The notes: generated by a model not told the origin, from the letters alone. Numbered from the stretch's first letter, positions 46,025 through 59,451 are shown. The stretch is DNA of 64,000 nucleotides from Grifola frondosa (GCA_001683735.1 LUGG01000060.1:1-64000), one strand, 5' to 3'. Made by a program: numbers and translations.

Positions 46025-47755
46025 ACTTCAGTCTTTGTCAATGCATACGTGGTCGATCTACACCGGAAAAGGTACATTTCTACTTCCTCGTACGTGCTGC
46101 CTTGGTATCAACGACGCCTTCAGACGTGAAGCAACGCAAGAGATTTGGCAGGAAACATTTCTGTCCGCTTTACTGCGCGCTATCCTCTACTCCGACGACC
46201 CTTTCTACTGTCTTGAGGCTTATCGCATTCGACCTCATCACCAACCCTGAGGGTGAACTGCGCTTTCTGCAGGTCGCAGAGGCCGTTTTCATGAAAGGTA
46301 GGTCGTTTCTCTGCGAATGAATGACGCGCTAACAATGATGCCAAAGGTTAGCAAGTCGGCTCCGACCCCGAGATCCAAGTCGCTACCATGGTCTCGAATC
46401 ATCTCACTAACGCAATCTTGAAGTACTTCGGCGACAGTGGACAATATCAATATGCTGCAAACCTGTCCGAGAAGCTGTCAGCGAAAGACCCTGTAGTGTC
46501 ATCACTTCTAACAAAGAGCCATCTCGGAATGAGTGCGTCCAACCTATTTAGTTTTTTTTTTCGCTTCCACGCTAAGCTTGCATTCAAAGATGAGGAAGTG
46601 AAGGCTGTTCAGATAACGTCCGCCGCTATGAAACAGACGCCGCAATCCTACACATTACTATATGTGCAGTGCGACTTCGTACACTCTAAAGGAAACAATG
46701 AATGGGCACTGAAGCTTGCGCGGCAAGCCGTTAACTGTGCACCGAGCGAGTTTGTCACCTGGGAGAAGCTCACGGAGATCTACATCGACCTCGGGCAGGA
46801 TGAGTCAGTGAGTACATACCTTGTCCATTCAATCGCTGTCTCCAACCAATGATTTCAACCCAGGCGCTTTTGACGGTGAACCCGTGTCCCATGTTCACTT
46901 ACAATGGCCGGGACGCTCACCGGAATCTCAACCCTGCGCGCGTACACCTGCCAGCCAAAGGCATGGTCATCGACATACTCTCTGCACGCAGCAAGGCCGA
47001 AAACGACGAGGTACGTCCTCTTTGACCAAGATCTCGTGCACTCTCACATTATATGCATGTACAGGCCGATCCTGCCCTCCTGTGCTTGCCCACCCCAAGC
47101 CTGCGCGGCACCTGGGCGCGTGCGTACGCGCTCCTCATGCGGTTCGTGTCACAAATCGGCTGGGATGACTTCCTGAAGACGCGGAACTGCGTGTTCGTCA
47201 TGGAAGAAGAGCACCGCATGCAGAAGGTGCAGAATGATATCCACAGTCGTTCGTCTAGCACCGCCGATACCGGCATCAACGTGGCCGCAGAGCCCGCTAC
47301 GCCACAACGGGGCGCGTCATTGCCCGGGCAGCGTCGAAGAAGGACGGCTGTGCGGACGACGATGCATCGACGCGTGGCGTGGCCTCTCCCGCCCGGTCGA
47401 ACGTCGACGACGCAGATATTGCGGAGGACGCAAACAATGCTGATGAGATGGGCGGCGACTCAGACTCGGACACGCTGGCGATTGCAAACGGGATTCCGAC
47501 GATACGAATCTCGACTGAGAGCGATCATGAAGGAGGGGAGGAGAAAGCGAATGGCTAGGGCGAGATGACTGAGGATGGGATGAAGACTGCTGCGGGAAAT
47601 TCGGTGGAGAAGCCGATGCAGGCTGCTGCAGGCGCCTCACAAAGCGCGCTGGATAGAGAACCGGCATCATGTCCCGCACAGGAGCCGTTCTCGTTCAGCG
47701 ACAAGCGGTTGTGTGAGCGGTGGCTCGACGACCTGTTCATGGTGCTCTACGAGGT
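46025..47755 (+). pseudogene. Main part of a CHAPS (Bud7/Bch1-like) exomer adaptor
   Basis: In order are EIWQETFLSALLRAILYSDD, NPEGELRFLQVAEAVFMK, VSNHLTNAILKYFGDSGQYQ, AANLSEKLSAKDPVVSSLLT, KQTPQSYTLLYVQCDFVHSK, LARQAVNCAPSEFVTWEKLT, DPALLCLPTPSLRGTWARAY and FSDKRLCERWLDDLFMVLYE near 47750. These are the TPR-like helices of the family, which in yeast export chitin synthase from the Golgi with Chs5. Frames change at least five times and the last ~120 residues are absent: sequence after VLYE is unrelated. The N-terminal ~115 residues are on the other strand at 33820-34155. Confidence 0.82.
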
Positions 47756-50700
47756 ACGTCCAACTGGCTTGTCCCACATTGCTTCGTATGCGCCGTGCGG
47801 TCTCAAGTGGACTGCAGCCTTGACTGGTGACTTCGAGCGTGCGATGTGTAAGGACCCACCACTGTGAGTCTGTCCGAGTCGCCAATCTCGCGAGGTGTAT
47901 CTTCATTTGTGACCGCAGGTACCTCCAGAATCTGCCCCCTTTCCACAACTCGCGCCGCCTATAACTCATGCTGCCGCTCAAAACAGCCCTCCCCCCACCC
48001 ACGTATCGACGCCGGACACGAGGTCCTGCGCGCAATCCTTGGATCCGTCCGCCGACTACCTCGAGCTCAACGCGCGCCATCAACATCTGGCATCGCGAGT
48101 TCCTCTTCGCGCCCGATCGGAAGACCATGGAGGCCGACGAGAGGTGGAGATGGCCCCAGGCGGGGAAGGCAGAGCATGTGCCTCCTATATCGCAGCGCGG
48201 CCGCGGGCCTGGCGAGATCCACCTCTATCATCGGCTACCCCTTCCCACCCGATACGAACTGGTTCTCAAACTATTGTGTCCCCCTGTGGGCGAGGTTCGC
48301 TTCTGCCGCGGTGGCGGCAACCCCAGAGCTTCGCGCGTGGCGCAAAACAATGCGCAAGATATGTCAGGTCTCACTATACCACAGGCTGGTACATTTTTGG
48401 GGTTCTCCATCGAAATGTCGGTTGCCAACAAGTCAGTACGTAGCAGTTCAATTGGTGAGCATCCTGCAAGCAATGATTGATCCATTGCACAGTCGGCAAA
48501 TGTCCGCAGGCATCAGTGTAACAAGTTTCTCGTGTATGCGTGCTAATGTGATAATTTCATCGCGTCAGAGCATTCATTCAAGTACCCTTCCTTAATCTTA
48601 TGGCCATCATTGCCGAGCGTGCTGGCAGTGTTCACGTCCGGGTTGGTGGTAACACGCAGGAAACAGCAACGTTGGCGCAGAGCCTTGCCGACGGCGCAAT
48701 AATCGAGAAGGACAAGACAGATACCACCAATCCCGTGGGTAGCATCATTCTTTTCATTTGTTAGCGTCGGACTGATTCTCTTTTTCAATCCCTCGCAAGG
48801 ACAACCAAGCTACCTGTGGCAACTCGCTGCAGTGGAACCATTCCTGGGATAGCGCGTTGCAATCGACGACGATCCGAAATCTGGCAACCCTTAACCTTGT
48901 CGGTACCCGCATCTCGCATCTCGTTCTCGCGCGTGTTGCGCACGCATACAGCCTGCAAAACTTTACGCTGTGCGGCACGCTCTAGGAGCCGTGTTCTGCG
49001 AACGTCGTACTCGGGAGTAGCCATATTCTTGATGAGATGCACACATTCCTTCCGCATCTGGAAGGACTCACATGATAACGAATTGGGTCTCTTCCATTCG
49101 GTGACGCAGAAACTGCGTCAGCACCCACAGCTGAGCCGGTGCGGTCTGGGCAATTACCCCTGGGAGCTCATCCAGGACGTGTTAGTGTTGCGAGTGCGCA
49201 TCGCGAATTTGAACGAAGCGACTTACTCAAGGCGATCCGAAGAGAAATGGTGGCGATTCACCTACCCTGCAAGCGGTATTAAGTACGCTCTGAAGTCCGG
49301 CAGCTCGACCACCGTCACCACCACTGCCGCCCACGTTTCTTTCAGCTACTCGCCCATTATATCAACATAGTCTAATAGAACCTCTCGGGATCCTCCATTC
49401 TGTCACTCGCGAGCGCCGTCGCAGCAGGTGCGACAGGCGACCTCCTCACCTCGCTACGCGGTCTAACCCAATACCACTGCTCGGGGACCACGAGCGGCTC
49501 CACAACCTATCGGCGTTCTCATCTGTGAGCTATAATTTTACTGTTCTTGTATGCATGCTGCCGAGCTGACGAGCTGATTCGTAAGCACGCGTCCTCCCGC
49601 ACCTGCGCCCACTCACCGTCGAACGGCTTCGGCGTCGAGAGCTTCTCTACAAATTCTCTGCACTTATATTTGTAGACGTGCAGACATTCCATAGATGGTC
49701 TGATCAGGCACAGGCAGCGAATGTTCAGTGCAATCACAAGTACAACTTGGCTCAATGAAGTGCAGAGTCATTAGCGACATGCTCAACGTGCCCGCACTGG
49801 TACCCACCACCCGAAAAAGTATAGGCCCGCCCAGGGCGACCGGCGGGGGCCTGCACGTCCGTTGATGTCCATCCAGAAACAGTTCACCCCGTGCGGGCAC
49901 CCTGCGCGATCGACCCATCGGCTTGCTTTCGTCCAGAAAGAACACGCCCCAACATGGAAGCACCTAATGTATGCCCCGTGCTCTGCGCCATGACAGCAGG
50001 TCTTCTGTCCACTCCTTAGCCTAGTCTAGTCCTCTCGCGACAGACATGTAAACACTGCGTCTCTATCTCGATCTCTCGATGCTTTGTGCGAAATTCTGGC
50101 TATGCATACCCTGAGCCAAGTCGCCGACAACATGCTGGAAATGGCGCTAGTTATCACAACTAGCTGGTCTATATATGCTGGCGCTTCACTACTAGATCGT
50201 GCAAGGGCCGAGTGGGATGACAATTCGGAGGACAATAGCAGCAATGATATTGAAACGATTCGTCAAGGGCTCAGTGTGTCAGAAGGTCATCTGGAGGTAG
50301 TCAAATTTGTGGAAAGTTCTATCAAGCAGACACCAGTCGTTCAATTCTGTCGGACGAACGTTATAGTTTTCGGACCATAATCCAGGGCCCCGCTCGCGCG
50401 CAAGCTCTCGCGTGGGCCAACACGGAGCTACTATCTGGCTCGGTGGTTCATTTATTGGCGAACGGACACGTGCTTGAATTAACCGCGACAGGTAATACTT
50501 CGACCAGGTTCGTACAATTTCCCTTAACACCCAGCGTATGACCAAACAGTTCTGTCCTTCACTCGTGCACTATCGCCATCTCATTCAGCCACTCGGTTCA
50601 CTCAACAGCTATGCTTACTCATCACAGAATCCAAACGTATCGAGAAGGCGCGAGTAACGGCCTGCGGGAGGTCCTCCCACACATAAGCATGCAGCACGCC

Positions 50701-50980
50701 CTCCTCAGGATGCACTAATTCTATGTAAATAAGTCCACACATAATCATGCATTTGAAATAACATTTGGAGTACTTTTGAAGAGGGAAATCGAGACACACA
50801 CTGAGGCACGAACATTCCAGGCAAGCCCAAGGTGATAAGTAAAAAAGCAACTTGGTGCTACAAAATCATGATAAGGCGTAAAATTATCATAATGTAGGTG
50901 GCGGATCCCGGGTATACTAATCAGACGGTCACGGTGTGTCAAAGCCATACAAGCGACTCACACCAAACCGCCATCATCGC
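47756..50980. other. Unassigned region, possible further exon relics
   Basis: The strand 47900-48470 is open in several frames and G/C-rich (for example GYPFPPDTNWFSNYCVPLWA, about 48230-48290), as in coding DNA, but I cannot name it. 49070-49500 similarly has GATGDLLTSLRGLTQYHCSG. No gene model can be supported. Confidence 0.3.
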
Positions 50981-52025
50981 CACACATGATTGAGCCAAAG
51001 TCTCCAGTTACTTTGGTCATTGAGGAATCTTTCAGCGAATTTCCGGTTTTTTTCCTCGAATCTGATGAAGGTGTTCCGTTGTCGCCTTCTTCTGTCATTC
51101 TCAGGCATCGGCATCTTGACCCTTCTTCTGTCACTGCGAGGTTTGTTGTCAAGTTGCAGAATCGAAGGCGCTTGTTCTCAAATTACCTACTATCCTAGCA
51201 ATCCCATCCCGACGGCCATTGCCAGAAATACTAATATTTCCCAGAAATCGAAGGAGGGCGTGAGTCGACTTATTATGCAAAAGCAAATACTTCTCATGTG
51301 AATTGTCCATTAGAACGTTGAATCTTTACCCGCGCGTTCTTCGGTGTCGTTATCATACGCAGACTTGGAGCAATATAGCCCGCCCTCTGTAAGGTGAGTC
51401 TATCTCGAACTCATTGTCTCAATCAGCTGCTTATTCTTCAATCAGTTCCGCCTCGGTGCGTACGGCTCTCAAGGGGTACCAAAGCTTCTGTGCGTACTCA
51501 GAGTTTTCATTGCTCATTATCATGATTGACACAGATCTCATTTCAGACCTAAGAGGCATGAGCACGCAATACGAGGTCGCAGTGATGTAATCGTCTGGTA
51601 TCTCTCTCATGACAGCGAGCCCTTGACCACGCCATTGCCTGTTCTCGCGCTACCTGGTGAACTGTTCCTGCATGTGCACAACACCTCCAAGCAGGTTTGG
51701 ATTCGCACTCAAGAATTGGACTGGACACCTATTGATGAAGGGTATCCTCATCCGAAACTCAATGAATATGTACTCCACATTTTGTCCAGCGGAGAACCTC
51801 GATGGGTTACAAAGGATACTGCACGTACGTACAAAGGTCGTGAAAAGAAACGCGAACGGGATGCGTCCACTTCTTGTAAGTTGTTCTACCCATATCCATT
51901 TGAACTGTGGGTGTGTTCTGAATCCAACCTTAGCGCGATTTGGCACACCAGGGTTGTGAAACAGCCGGGTGACATCACTATCTAGACAGTATATCTTCCG
52001 AATCCACTGAATTATGTTCGAGACA
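50981..52025 (+). other. Possible plus-strand gene, unassigned
   Basis: MIEPKSPVTLVIEESFSEFP at 50986 is followed by intron-like breaks, and an open stretch LPVLALPGELFLHVHNTSKQ, VWIRTQELDWTPIDEGYPHP lies at about 51635-51750. The pieces could be one gene, but no family is recognised and joining is uncertain. Confidence 0.3.
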
Positions 52026-53240
52026 TTATGTGCGAGTAAGACGTTGTACAAGGTGTTCCCCCGCATCCTGCATCTCCACAGCATAACTATCCATCCGTTC
52101 GAGCCAAGACCACATTCTTTCCAACATAAATTCAACGACGATAGGGTCCTGGAAGGTTTCCTCGGATGGAATAATCTGCACACGATTCAGGGATTCCTGC
52201 GCCTCCGACAAATCGTGCAATATGTCAGCGATGAAAAGGAGGCCAGAATGTGTCTGATTTATTCCTGAGGATAACATTGCGATGATATCCGAACAGATCT
52301 TGGGCGACGAATCTACTGCACAGGCATGGTACCGCTCGGATTTCTGCAAAGGAGAAAGATATTCGGGAACGGCAATGAAGAGAGTGAGAAGCATGTCCAC
52401 GGCATTGTCGAGATGAACCACCGAAGTGTTAGCCAACTTTAAGACTATTTGAGAGATAGATGCGAGGATGCTGGGCAGATCTGGAAGGAGGGGATTGTGT
52501 ATCTGTAACCTGGCTTCCAGTCCCAATAATGTGATGCGTTGCACGGAAATAATGCTGTGATCATGGTTAATTGCAAGAAGGACGCAGACTATGAGAACAA
52601 CTCACGTATGTAAGATCGTTTCTAGCACCTTCCTAAAGACTAGCATGATTAAAACAGCATTGTTTGCTTTCTGTTCGATGGCAACGAGTGAGCGAGTGAA
52701 GTATCGGTCGGGTTTGCCAGCGATCTGATGGTCGGCTCGCAGAATATACGCCGACTCGGCCAACAGCCTCATAGAAAGGACATGTTCCAACAACCTCGTA
52801 TGGTGAACCATCATCGCGTCGAACCATGCGACGTGAGTATCAAGAATCGCGAGATAGTCCAATGATTGGATACGACTGCGCCCCAAGAATAGTGCACAAT
52901 TCGAGAAGTGCATCGAAGAAACGGGAATCAAACACAGAGCACTTGACTCTATTTGCAAGACGAATGTGTGCAGCTCGCTCGTTAGATTTCCGAACCCGAG
53001 GCTTTCGTGAGGCGTTCGCATACCGGGTCCCGTGCTGCAGATGATGGGGGGTAATATCAAGGCCACCATGAACGAAAGTAGCGTCTTCGACCTAAGGCGC
53101 ATGGTAAGACAAATTCCTGAGATCATGATAAGATACAATAACACCCTCGATGATGAGTCGGACGCCCACCTGACCACGCTTGCCTCAAGTTGATCGTGAG
53201 TACTGGTGAACTGCGTGCACCGTGCACACATCAAGGCCAA
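52026..53240 (-). CDS. Helical hypothetical protein, two long exons
   Basis: Exon 1 (53240 to about 52610) is an unbroken 212-codon frame containing RTPHESLGFGNLTSELHTFV, LAILDTHVAWFDAMMVHHTR and VLSMRLLAESAYILRADHQI. Exon 2 (about 52550-52026) has ITLLGLEARLQIHNPLLPDL, VVHLDNAVDMLLTLFIAVPE and RMWSWLERMDSYAVEMQDAG. An intron of about 55 bp separates them. The spacing of leucines suggests stacked alpha-helices, perhaps HEAT/ARM-like. No catalytic motif or signal peptide is evident. I do not recognise the family; coding status rests on frame length and splice borders. Confidence 0.5.
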
Positions 53241-56156
53241 ATTTGCCAGTAGGATATTGAAGGAATATGTCAGATTCGCTGTTAATATTCCGGATGATCA
53301 CCTTTTGCCGCGAATTTGCCAGAAAATATTTGAATGAGCACGTGACATGCGCGTTGACGTGTTAGACTCAGCGACATGCGACTAGTATGCGTTAACGCGT
53401 ACACTTAAGTTTGTCCTTTACTTATCGTGCATGTCAAACGAGGCTTAGCCCCCCTCCGGCAACCATAACAAACTGCGTCAAGATCTTCCCCTCTAATCAC
53501 ACACCCGACATGCCCAAGGATTCTAGCCATGCAATGTCTCATTCTTGTGAGTCTGTACCTGCAAGTTCAACCCATCTGCTGACTTGCAAACCAATCTGGA
53601 GACACATCCAGGTGCAGCCCAAACACGAGGATGAATGTGCAAGTGCTATCGGATGCCATCCCGCATGCAGGGATGAGGGTGAATCAAGATGTACGCGCAC
53701 CATTACGATTCACTCCCACTTCTACTAATCATACCGCGTGGGATCGACGTCGGGATCTCGCACATTTGCTACGTTGTCTTCATAAAGAATGTCTGCCCCC
53801 TCCTCTGGAGCTATGGATGATGGCTTGTCGTACCAGGCAACACGGACTCAAAGTCATGTCGTGGTGCATAGAATTTTTATTGCAGACCTCGTTTAACTCC
53901 CCTCATCCTTAGTGGTGTTAACAGCAGGAAGCTTCGATTCCCTGGAGGTATGTGGAACACCCTGCCAAGTGGCCACCGCGACGTTCGCGTTCAGGTCCTA
54001 GCAATCGCTGGGGTCTCAGCAGCATCTGGCGCTATCAATGAAAGGGCTTACTGCGATGAAGGTGTTGTGGTCCGGAGGATATGAGCAGGGGATCAGGATG
54101 CCTGTAAGGGATACTGGTCACCATGCGCGCAGAGCGCGGCGTCCCGTTGACACTGACACATTTTCTGAGTGAGGAGGTCACCGTCAGTACGAGCGCAGAT
54201 GCAAGCAGAAGTGAACGAGAGTTTACCATGAGTAGGGTTTGCCTCGTGATCGAGTTGATCAAGCAAGGTATTGATCTGGATGAGATAGGTCTGTCTGACT
54301 GTTTCCGAGATACCATGCTCATCATCATCATGCTAGATTTCATCCACCAAGGTAATCTCAAAGTTGTTGACGCAACATTCAATGTCGTGAGTACGGCCTG
54401 TACTACTATCCTTCACTATTTGCACTCACAGTCTCCATATTCTTCGACAGCTGTTCAATCATTTCATTGCGGGAACTAACCTTCGCCTGCAAACTAGCTA
54501 CAGTGGTGCGCGCCGCCGTGATATGATCTCAAGTATTGTTCGCTAGCACCATGTTGTAGATCTCGCGATGACCCTAAACTTGCAACACCTCTGCAGCTTC
54601 GTATGCAGGACACTACTAAAAGTATACTGTTGCTAACTACTTTGATAGCATTGAGTCCTGTGCGTCGTATCGAGAAGTACCTGACGGCGCCAAAGTAGCT
54701 GTTGTTCCTGTTTTCGACGGCCAAGCTCACCCGATCGCATTCCAGTCCTCTGCAACCGATTAGTCCAGGATCGTTCTCGAGGAACCACTCCTGCGCCCTC
54801 AGCAGCTTTGACGCCAAGGCAGAAATTTGTACTGATGTGTTTGACGCTCAATGTTCCTCTGACCGAGCTCTCGCTGATATGCGGGAAGTGGAGAGCGGAA
54901 AATCTTTACTGTTGTTGGGTAGGTATTGAATGCTGCTACATGGCGTTGCGATTCCCGCTGCAACAGGTATTTGTTCCATCCTAGAATCACGCTTTTTGCT
55001 GATCCTGGAGGAAGCAGATACGATAACGTATTTCCGCACCATTCTTGGCATCCTTCGGGCAGGATTCATAATGTTTTCCATATCTCTACTTAATGGTCAA
55101 GCAGCTGTGGAAGACTTGCTACGTCATACAAAGGCTGCTCTTCTATTCATGAGCAGCGATCATAGCGATCGCTCCCTCCATAGCATCAACGCTGACGCTG
55201 TTGTCGTTGCTCTGCAGACTCCTGACGATACGAGCCCGGCATTCAGCATGCGGGTGTAACTACGATTTTCCTTCATATGAGAGATCCTACTCTGGGTGAG
55301 GGTATCTTGTACTACATGAATTCTCTTTCCCGTCTCATACATATATCACGAATACCCGCTTAGTATACGGGAGAGTGGCTTTCGCAGGGATTATCATGAT
55401 GAGGTCCGGCTACGAATCGACACAATGATGCGTTGGAGTCCACGGAGAGCATGACGACCGCTGCAATTGTTCACTTGCAAAACGAATGCATGGCCGGCAT
55501 GGTGTGCCGCGAGTCGGCAGCAATGAGCTTAATGTCATCTACGCTAATTACATAACGGACGTCGCTCATATAAACACAATCAATATATTCAACAGTTACA
55601 TCACAACTTCGAACGACATGATCCATATCATCTTACACAGCGAACAAATACACCTGACAGGAATCCCATCCGGACAAGCATAACACCCGGACGACGCCTC
55701 CATGCTCGCATGTATACAAGTACACGGCAATCACCAAACTTGCGAAATATGACGATGTGAGACACAAACAGAGAGAGAGAGCTAACCACATATTCCAGCG
55801 TTTAACGTCTACACGAATAAACCAAGTCCGTACAATCACGGAGTGAGCCGCCGCCTTTGATTGAAATTAGTGATCTTAGGCGAAGCGTGCATGTATGATA
55901 TACTCACTTCTTCGACGACGACGTTTCCGTCACAGACACGTCTCTCTTCTTCGCACTGGCCGACAAACTATTTGTATGAACCCCTTCATCATTTGGCCGT
56001 ATAATGAAATGTGGAATAAGACTTACGTGGTAGCCTTCGACGAGCTCTTGGAATCAATAACATCACTGGAACGTTTCGACGAAGAAGCCCTGCACGACGT
56101 TCATGAGGAGGTTGATCAACAAAATAGTGGTGAGACTTCGAAAACGTAGGACACAC
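53241..56156. other. Unassigned region
   Basis: Open frames of 90-118 codons occur on the plus strand at 53411-53728, 54123-54479 and 54930-55259, the last two with regular hydrophobic patterns (CLVIELIKQGIDLDEIGLSD). No family, repeat or RNA gene could be supported. Confidence 0.3.
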
Positions 56157-57531
56157 TCACTTGTTACGAATTGCAACATTGCGCAAGCGGATTATGTCCT
56201 CGAGGACAAAACATATGTCGAGAACATAATCAGCCCAAATCGAATTCTCGTTGATCGCAACGACCGGGATCCACCATAGCAGAGACAGCACGGCGATGCG
56301 AATGCCAGTCTTTCCCCCCTTATCCAGCGCAGCCCACTGGGACAACTCAGCGGCTGCCACAAATCGCAGATGGGACGAGGTTCCGCAACGCCAATCAGGG
56401 TTTATGTTCCACCACCATTCCCTCCAAGCTACCCCAAACGAGTCACGAACAAGCTTCTTCGGTCCCCCCACAGGCCGTCTTTTACGCTGAATCCAATCCG
56501 AAATCTCCACCGGGCGGGTGAAGGCGCTAAGGTTCTCCCGCTGCGAACGTCGATTATCAATGAAACGAGGTGAAATTAATGTGGTCGATTACCTTACAGC
56601 CACTCCTCATGTTTTCATATTCCTTTAGTAAGCGCCACAACTTCGTACAATCCGCCTTCACCGAAGCGGATATGTCCTTGCGTCGGTGCAATGGTGCATT
56701 TCGAAGGGCGTTGAGCTCGATATCATCGGTCGCGTTTTCGTCTACGCTCTCAAATTCCTAAATGAGATACATGTCAGTGAATCTAAAACAACATTGAAAC
56801 AACACCGCCAACTTCGAGCTCATCCGTGCTACTATCACTACTAGTGTCTGATCCGGTCTCCCCAGACAAGTCGATGACATGTTCCGGCAGCACGGCATCA
56901 ATAATCTCGATGTCCGAAAGGTCCGCGTCCTCCACTGCGGGCTCCATACTCTCCGTTTCCAATAGTCTTCTCTCCATCACCACTGGAGATGGCGACCTAG
57001 CTGCCACACTGGGTGTCGAAGCCACGACACTAACCGACCGCATGACGCGCTCGCGGCCCACTGAAAAGCAAGAATTTAGTGAGTTGAGTAACATGCACGA
57101 TCATAACGTACCTGCAGCGGGCTCCGCGCCCTGCGCTTCCAGTGGTCCATCCTCCATCGCTGCCGAAACGATCGACCTTTCCGCAGCGCCTGCAACGGGC
57201 TCCACGCCCTGCGCTTCCAGTGGTCCATCCTCCATTGCCACCGAAACGATCGAGTTATCCACAGAGTTGCTCGATGAACTCCCAACGCTAACTGAACGAA
57301 TGACCGGAACACGTCCCACTTCAAAGAACATGTTAGTAGATTGATAAACAACGACAATCGTATCGCACTTGTAGCTACATCACTCGCCCAAAGCAGACCT
57401 GATGCAAATGCAATCCGAGCAGACTTGATGATGTCTTCTTCTTCATGTTGAACAGCATCTTCGAGGCGCCGAATGGTGTAGTTCAGAACGTTAATGATAT
57501 GCGCAACTTCAAGTGAGGACATCTCGTTCAT
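56157..57531 (-). CDS. Agaricomycete-specific hypothetical protein with WWW motif
   Basis: The start MNEMSSLEVAHIINVLNYTI (57531) leads into exons beginning VGRVPVIRSVSVGSSS and VGRERVMRSVSVVAST, which look like copies of one exon. An acidic stretch (VIDLSGETGSDTSSDSSTDE) and RKDISASVKADCTKLWRLLK follow. The last exon has PVEISDWIQRKRRPVGGPKK, AWREWWWNINPDWRCG, ELSQWAALDKGGKTGIRIAV and LSLLWWIPVV, ending at 56157. The W-W-W, 'W..LDKGG.TGI' and 'LLWW' arrangement is one I associate with a large mushroom family of unknown function that is often near transposons. Short introns are present throughout. Confidence 0.55.
57112..57265. repeat. 78-bp in-frame tandem repeat, two copies
   Basis: The segment containing GCGCTTCCAGTGGTCCATCC recurs 78 bases later with few differences, so the minus-strand gene carries two 26-residue copies of a block containing AMEDGPLEAQG.EP.AG. 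Confidence 0.85.
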
Positions 57532-58450
57532 GATGAGGGAGAAAGGCAAGCGCACCACAAATTATCGCACATCGTCCTTCACTTATATATCGGCTCCCAC
57601 ACTACGTTCAAAAACCAACTCCATATGACCCAGAGCTTCGTTCGATGTTATACACCAATACCAAAACGCGACCACGTGACCGTGTTCGTTTTCTATTCCT
57701 CAATCGCGGGCCGCGATTAAATATGATTATTAACAAAGTCAACTTTTCTTTCAATCCAGTCCTATCCTTCCTACTGGATGCTGACACCCACCCTACGCAG
57801 TCAACCATCATCCCCGCCATCTTCATCCCTTCACGACCTGGATATGGCCATCTTCTTAACTTTTAGGCCATTAATTTCTTCTTTGATACGTACCTTCCTC
57901 CTACGGGCCCCTGAGTACCCATTCCCCCCCCCAAATGCGTTATCTATTTCCATACCACCACGGGCCGGAAAACAGTACGTCCTTAGTAAATAAATATTCA
58001 GTTATCTTATATCCTATTTGATATGATATAGAATTAGTCTGATATAACATACGTTCGGCGCGACCACCGCCTTCAATGACGCGTACGGAGAACATCAAAT
58101 ACGCACTTTGTACCTGACGGCGTAAGCGAGATATGCCTAATATCCATAGCTTTTATTGACTCCATAGCTCTCAATCGATCCGTGCACCAGCCCTTGGCAT
58201 CTGCTCTCCTAATTTGTGATCAGCCCCTCATTTCGTCGATTGCGGCGCATTACTACGAATGTACACGTGCCATTCCGACAGCCGTTTGCATGGTGGAATT
58301 AGCCATCTTCGCCACCGGCCCACCTTATAATACCTCCACGTCTTGCCGTTAGGGTACCCATCTGCCGCATTCACCATGCAACCTAACACCTACCGCTCGT
58401 CCCTCTTTGATTAACTCAGCGACGACGTTATATGGCTTACCCTGACCCAT
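57532..58450. other. Spacer between divergent genes
   Basis: No coding feature recognised. A C/T-rich stretch at about 57780-57960 precedes the plus-strand gene. Confidence 0.3.
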
Positions 58451-59300
58451 ATGGATATCCGCCAGCTAACTGCATTCAAAAGTACATCCCGCTCGGCGGA
58501 TGCCTTCGTAACCGAATTCGTAATCCATCGTCTTAAATCTCTACTCAACTGCTATGTCGACCACGCCGATAACTTTCGCCATGTCATGCGACAATCCAAC
58601 TCTGTCATATCGGGCTCATGCGCGTTACAATTCATTCAGCCCGCGGTCACAACACAATCGGATCGCCTTCGACATGGACCTCCACGTTCCCCACTCCCAA
58701 TTTGACTATGTCGTTGCATATCTGCAAGGCGTTCAGAACTACAAGTCCCTTACCACGAACGACATACGGGATCACTACAACGGCGGCATAACTCAAGTTC
58801 TCCGCCTCACAAAAGGAACCCGCCAAATTGATGTGATGTAAAGTGCCACCGAAACTGCTCTACATCCTATCCCCCTTTTCTGGACCTGTATATTGCACAA
58901 CTGGCTCTGTGCAGACGGCGTTTGCTGGCCTATCCGGACCTCGCTTTACAATTCTGTGGCCTACTCAACCCTGGCAATCTCATCACCGACGTACCCCCGA
59001 TGATCAAACCCTGCCGCTCATCCACAAGTACACAGACCGAGGCTTCGACATTCGAGTCCGCGAACCCACCTGAGTCATGCGAACCTTATACCACGGTCGA
59101 ACATAGCCGCTGCACGATATAGCTGTGCTGCATACATACGGTTTTTTGGAGACCGACACTGCTTTCGAACATCATTCCATTTTTACCACGCCAACTGTCC
59201 CGATGTTCTCGACCGTCAGTTTGTTGGAGACGAAGAGGCCCACCTTGCGGCCGAGGCTGCGCATCCACTTCCCCGTCCATTCAACCAATGGTACACGTCA
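58451..59300 (+). CDS. Nucleotidyltransferase-fold-like hypothetical protein
   Basis: Reading with frame changes, the protein has MDIRQLTAFKSTSRSADAFV, HRLKSLLNCYVDHADNFRHV, SVISGSCALQFIQP, then FDMDLHVPHSQFDYVVAYLQ, RLTKGTRQIDVM and ALHPIPLFWTCILHNW, followed by CADGVCW-type residues. A 'GS' helix followed about 20 residues on by D-M-D and a later Asp-containing strand is the minimal nucleotidyltransferase (NTase) pattern. I have met this family in many copies in mushroom genomes. Substrate and biological role are unknown. Frame breaks near 58610 and 58845 are probably one-base errors, but decay cannot be excluded. Confidence 0.5.
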
Positions 59301-59451
59301 TCGGTTTTTAATGCTGGTCCACCGCTTAGTTGACGTAGTACACACATGCGTATCCCCAGATTTATCTATACACACAATTATGTACATGAGCGTTAGCCTA
59401 TCTAACTAATGTAATCTTCCCGGCGTAGATTTCCGGGGTGAATCGGATTAG

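Noticed and set aside
47667..48128. 153-codon minus-strand basic protein
   Set aside because: Antisense to G/C-rich plus-strand sequence, no splice or family support.
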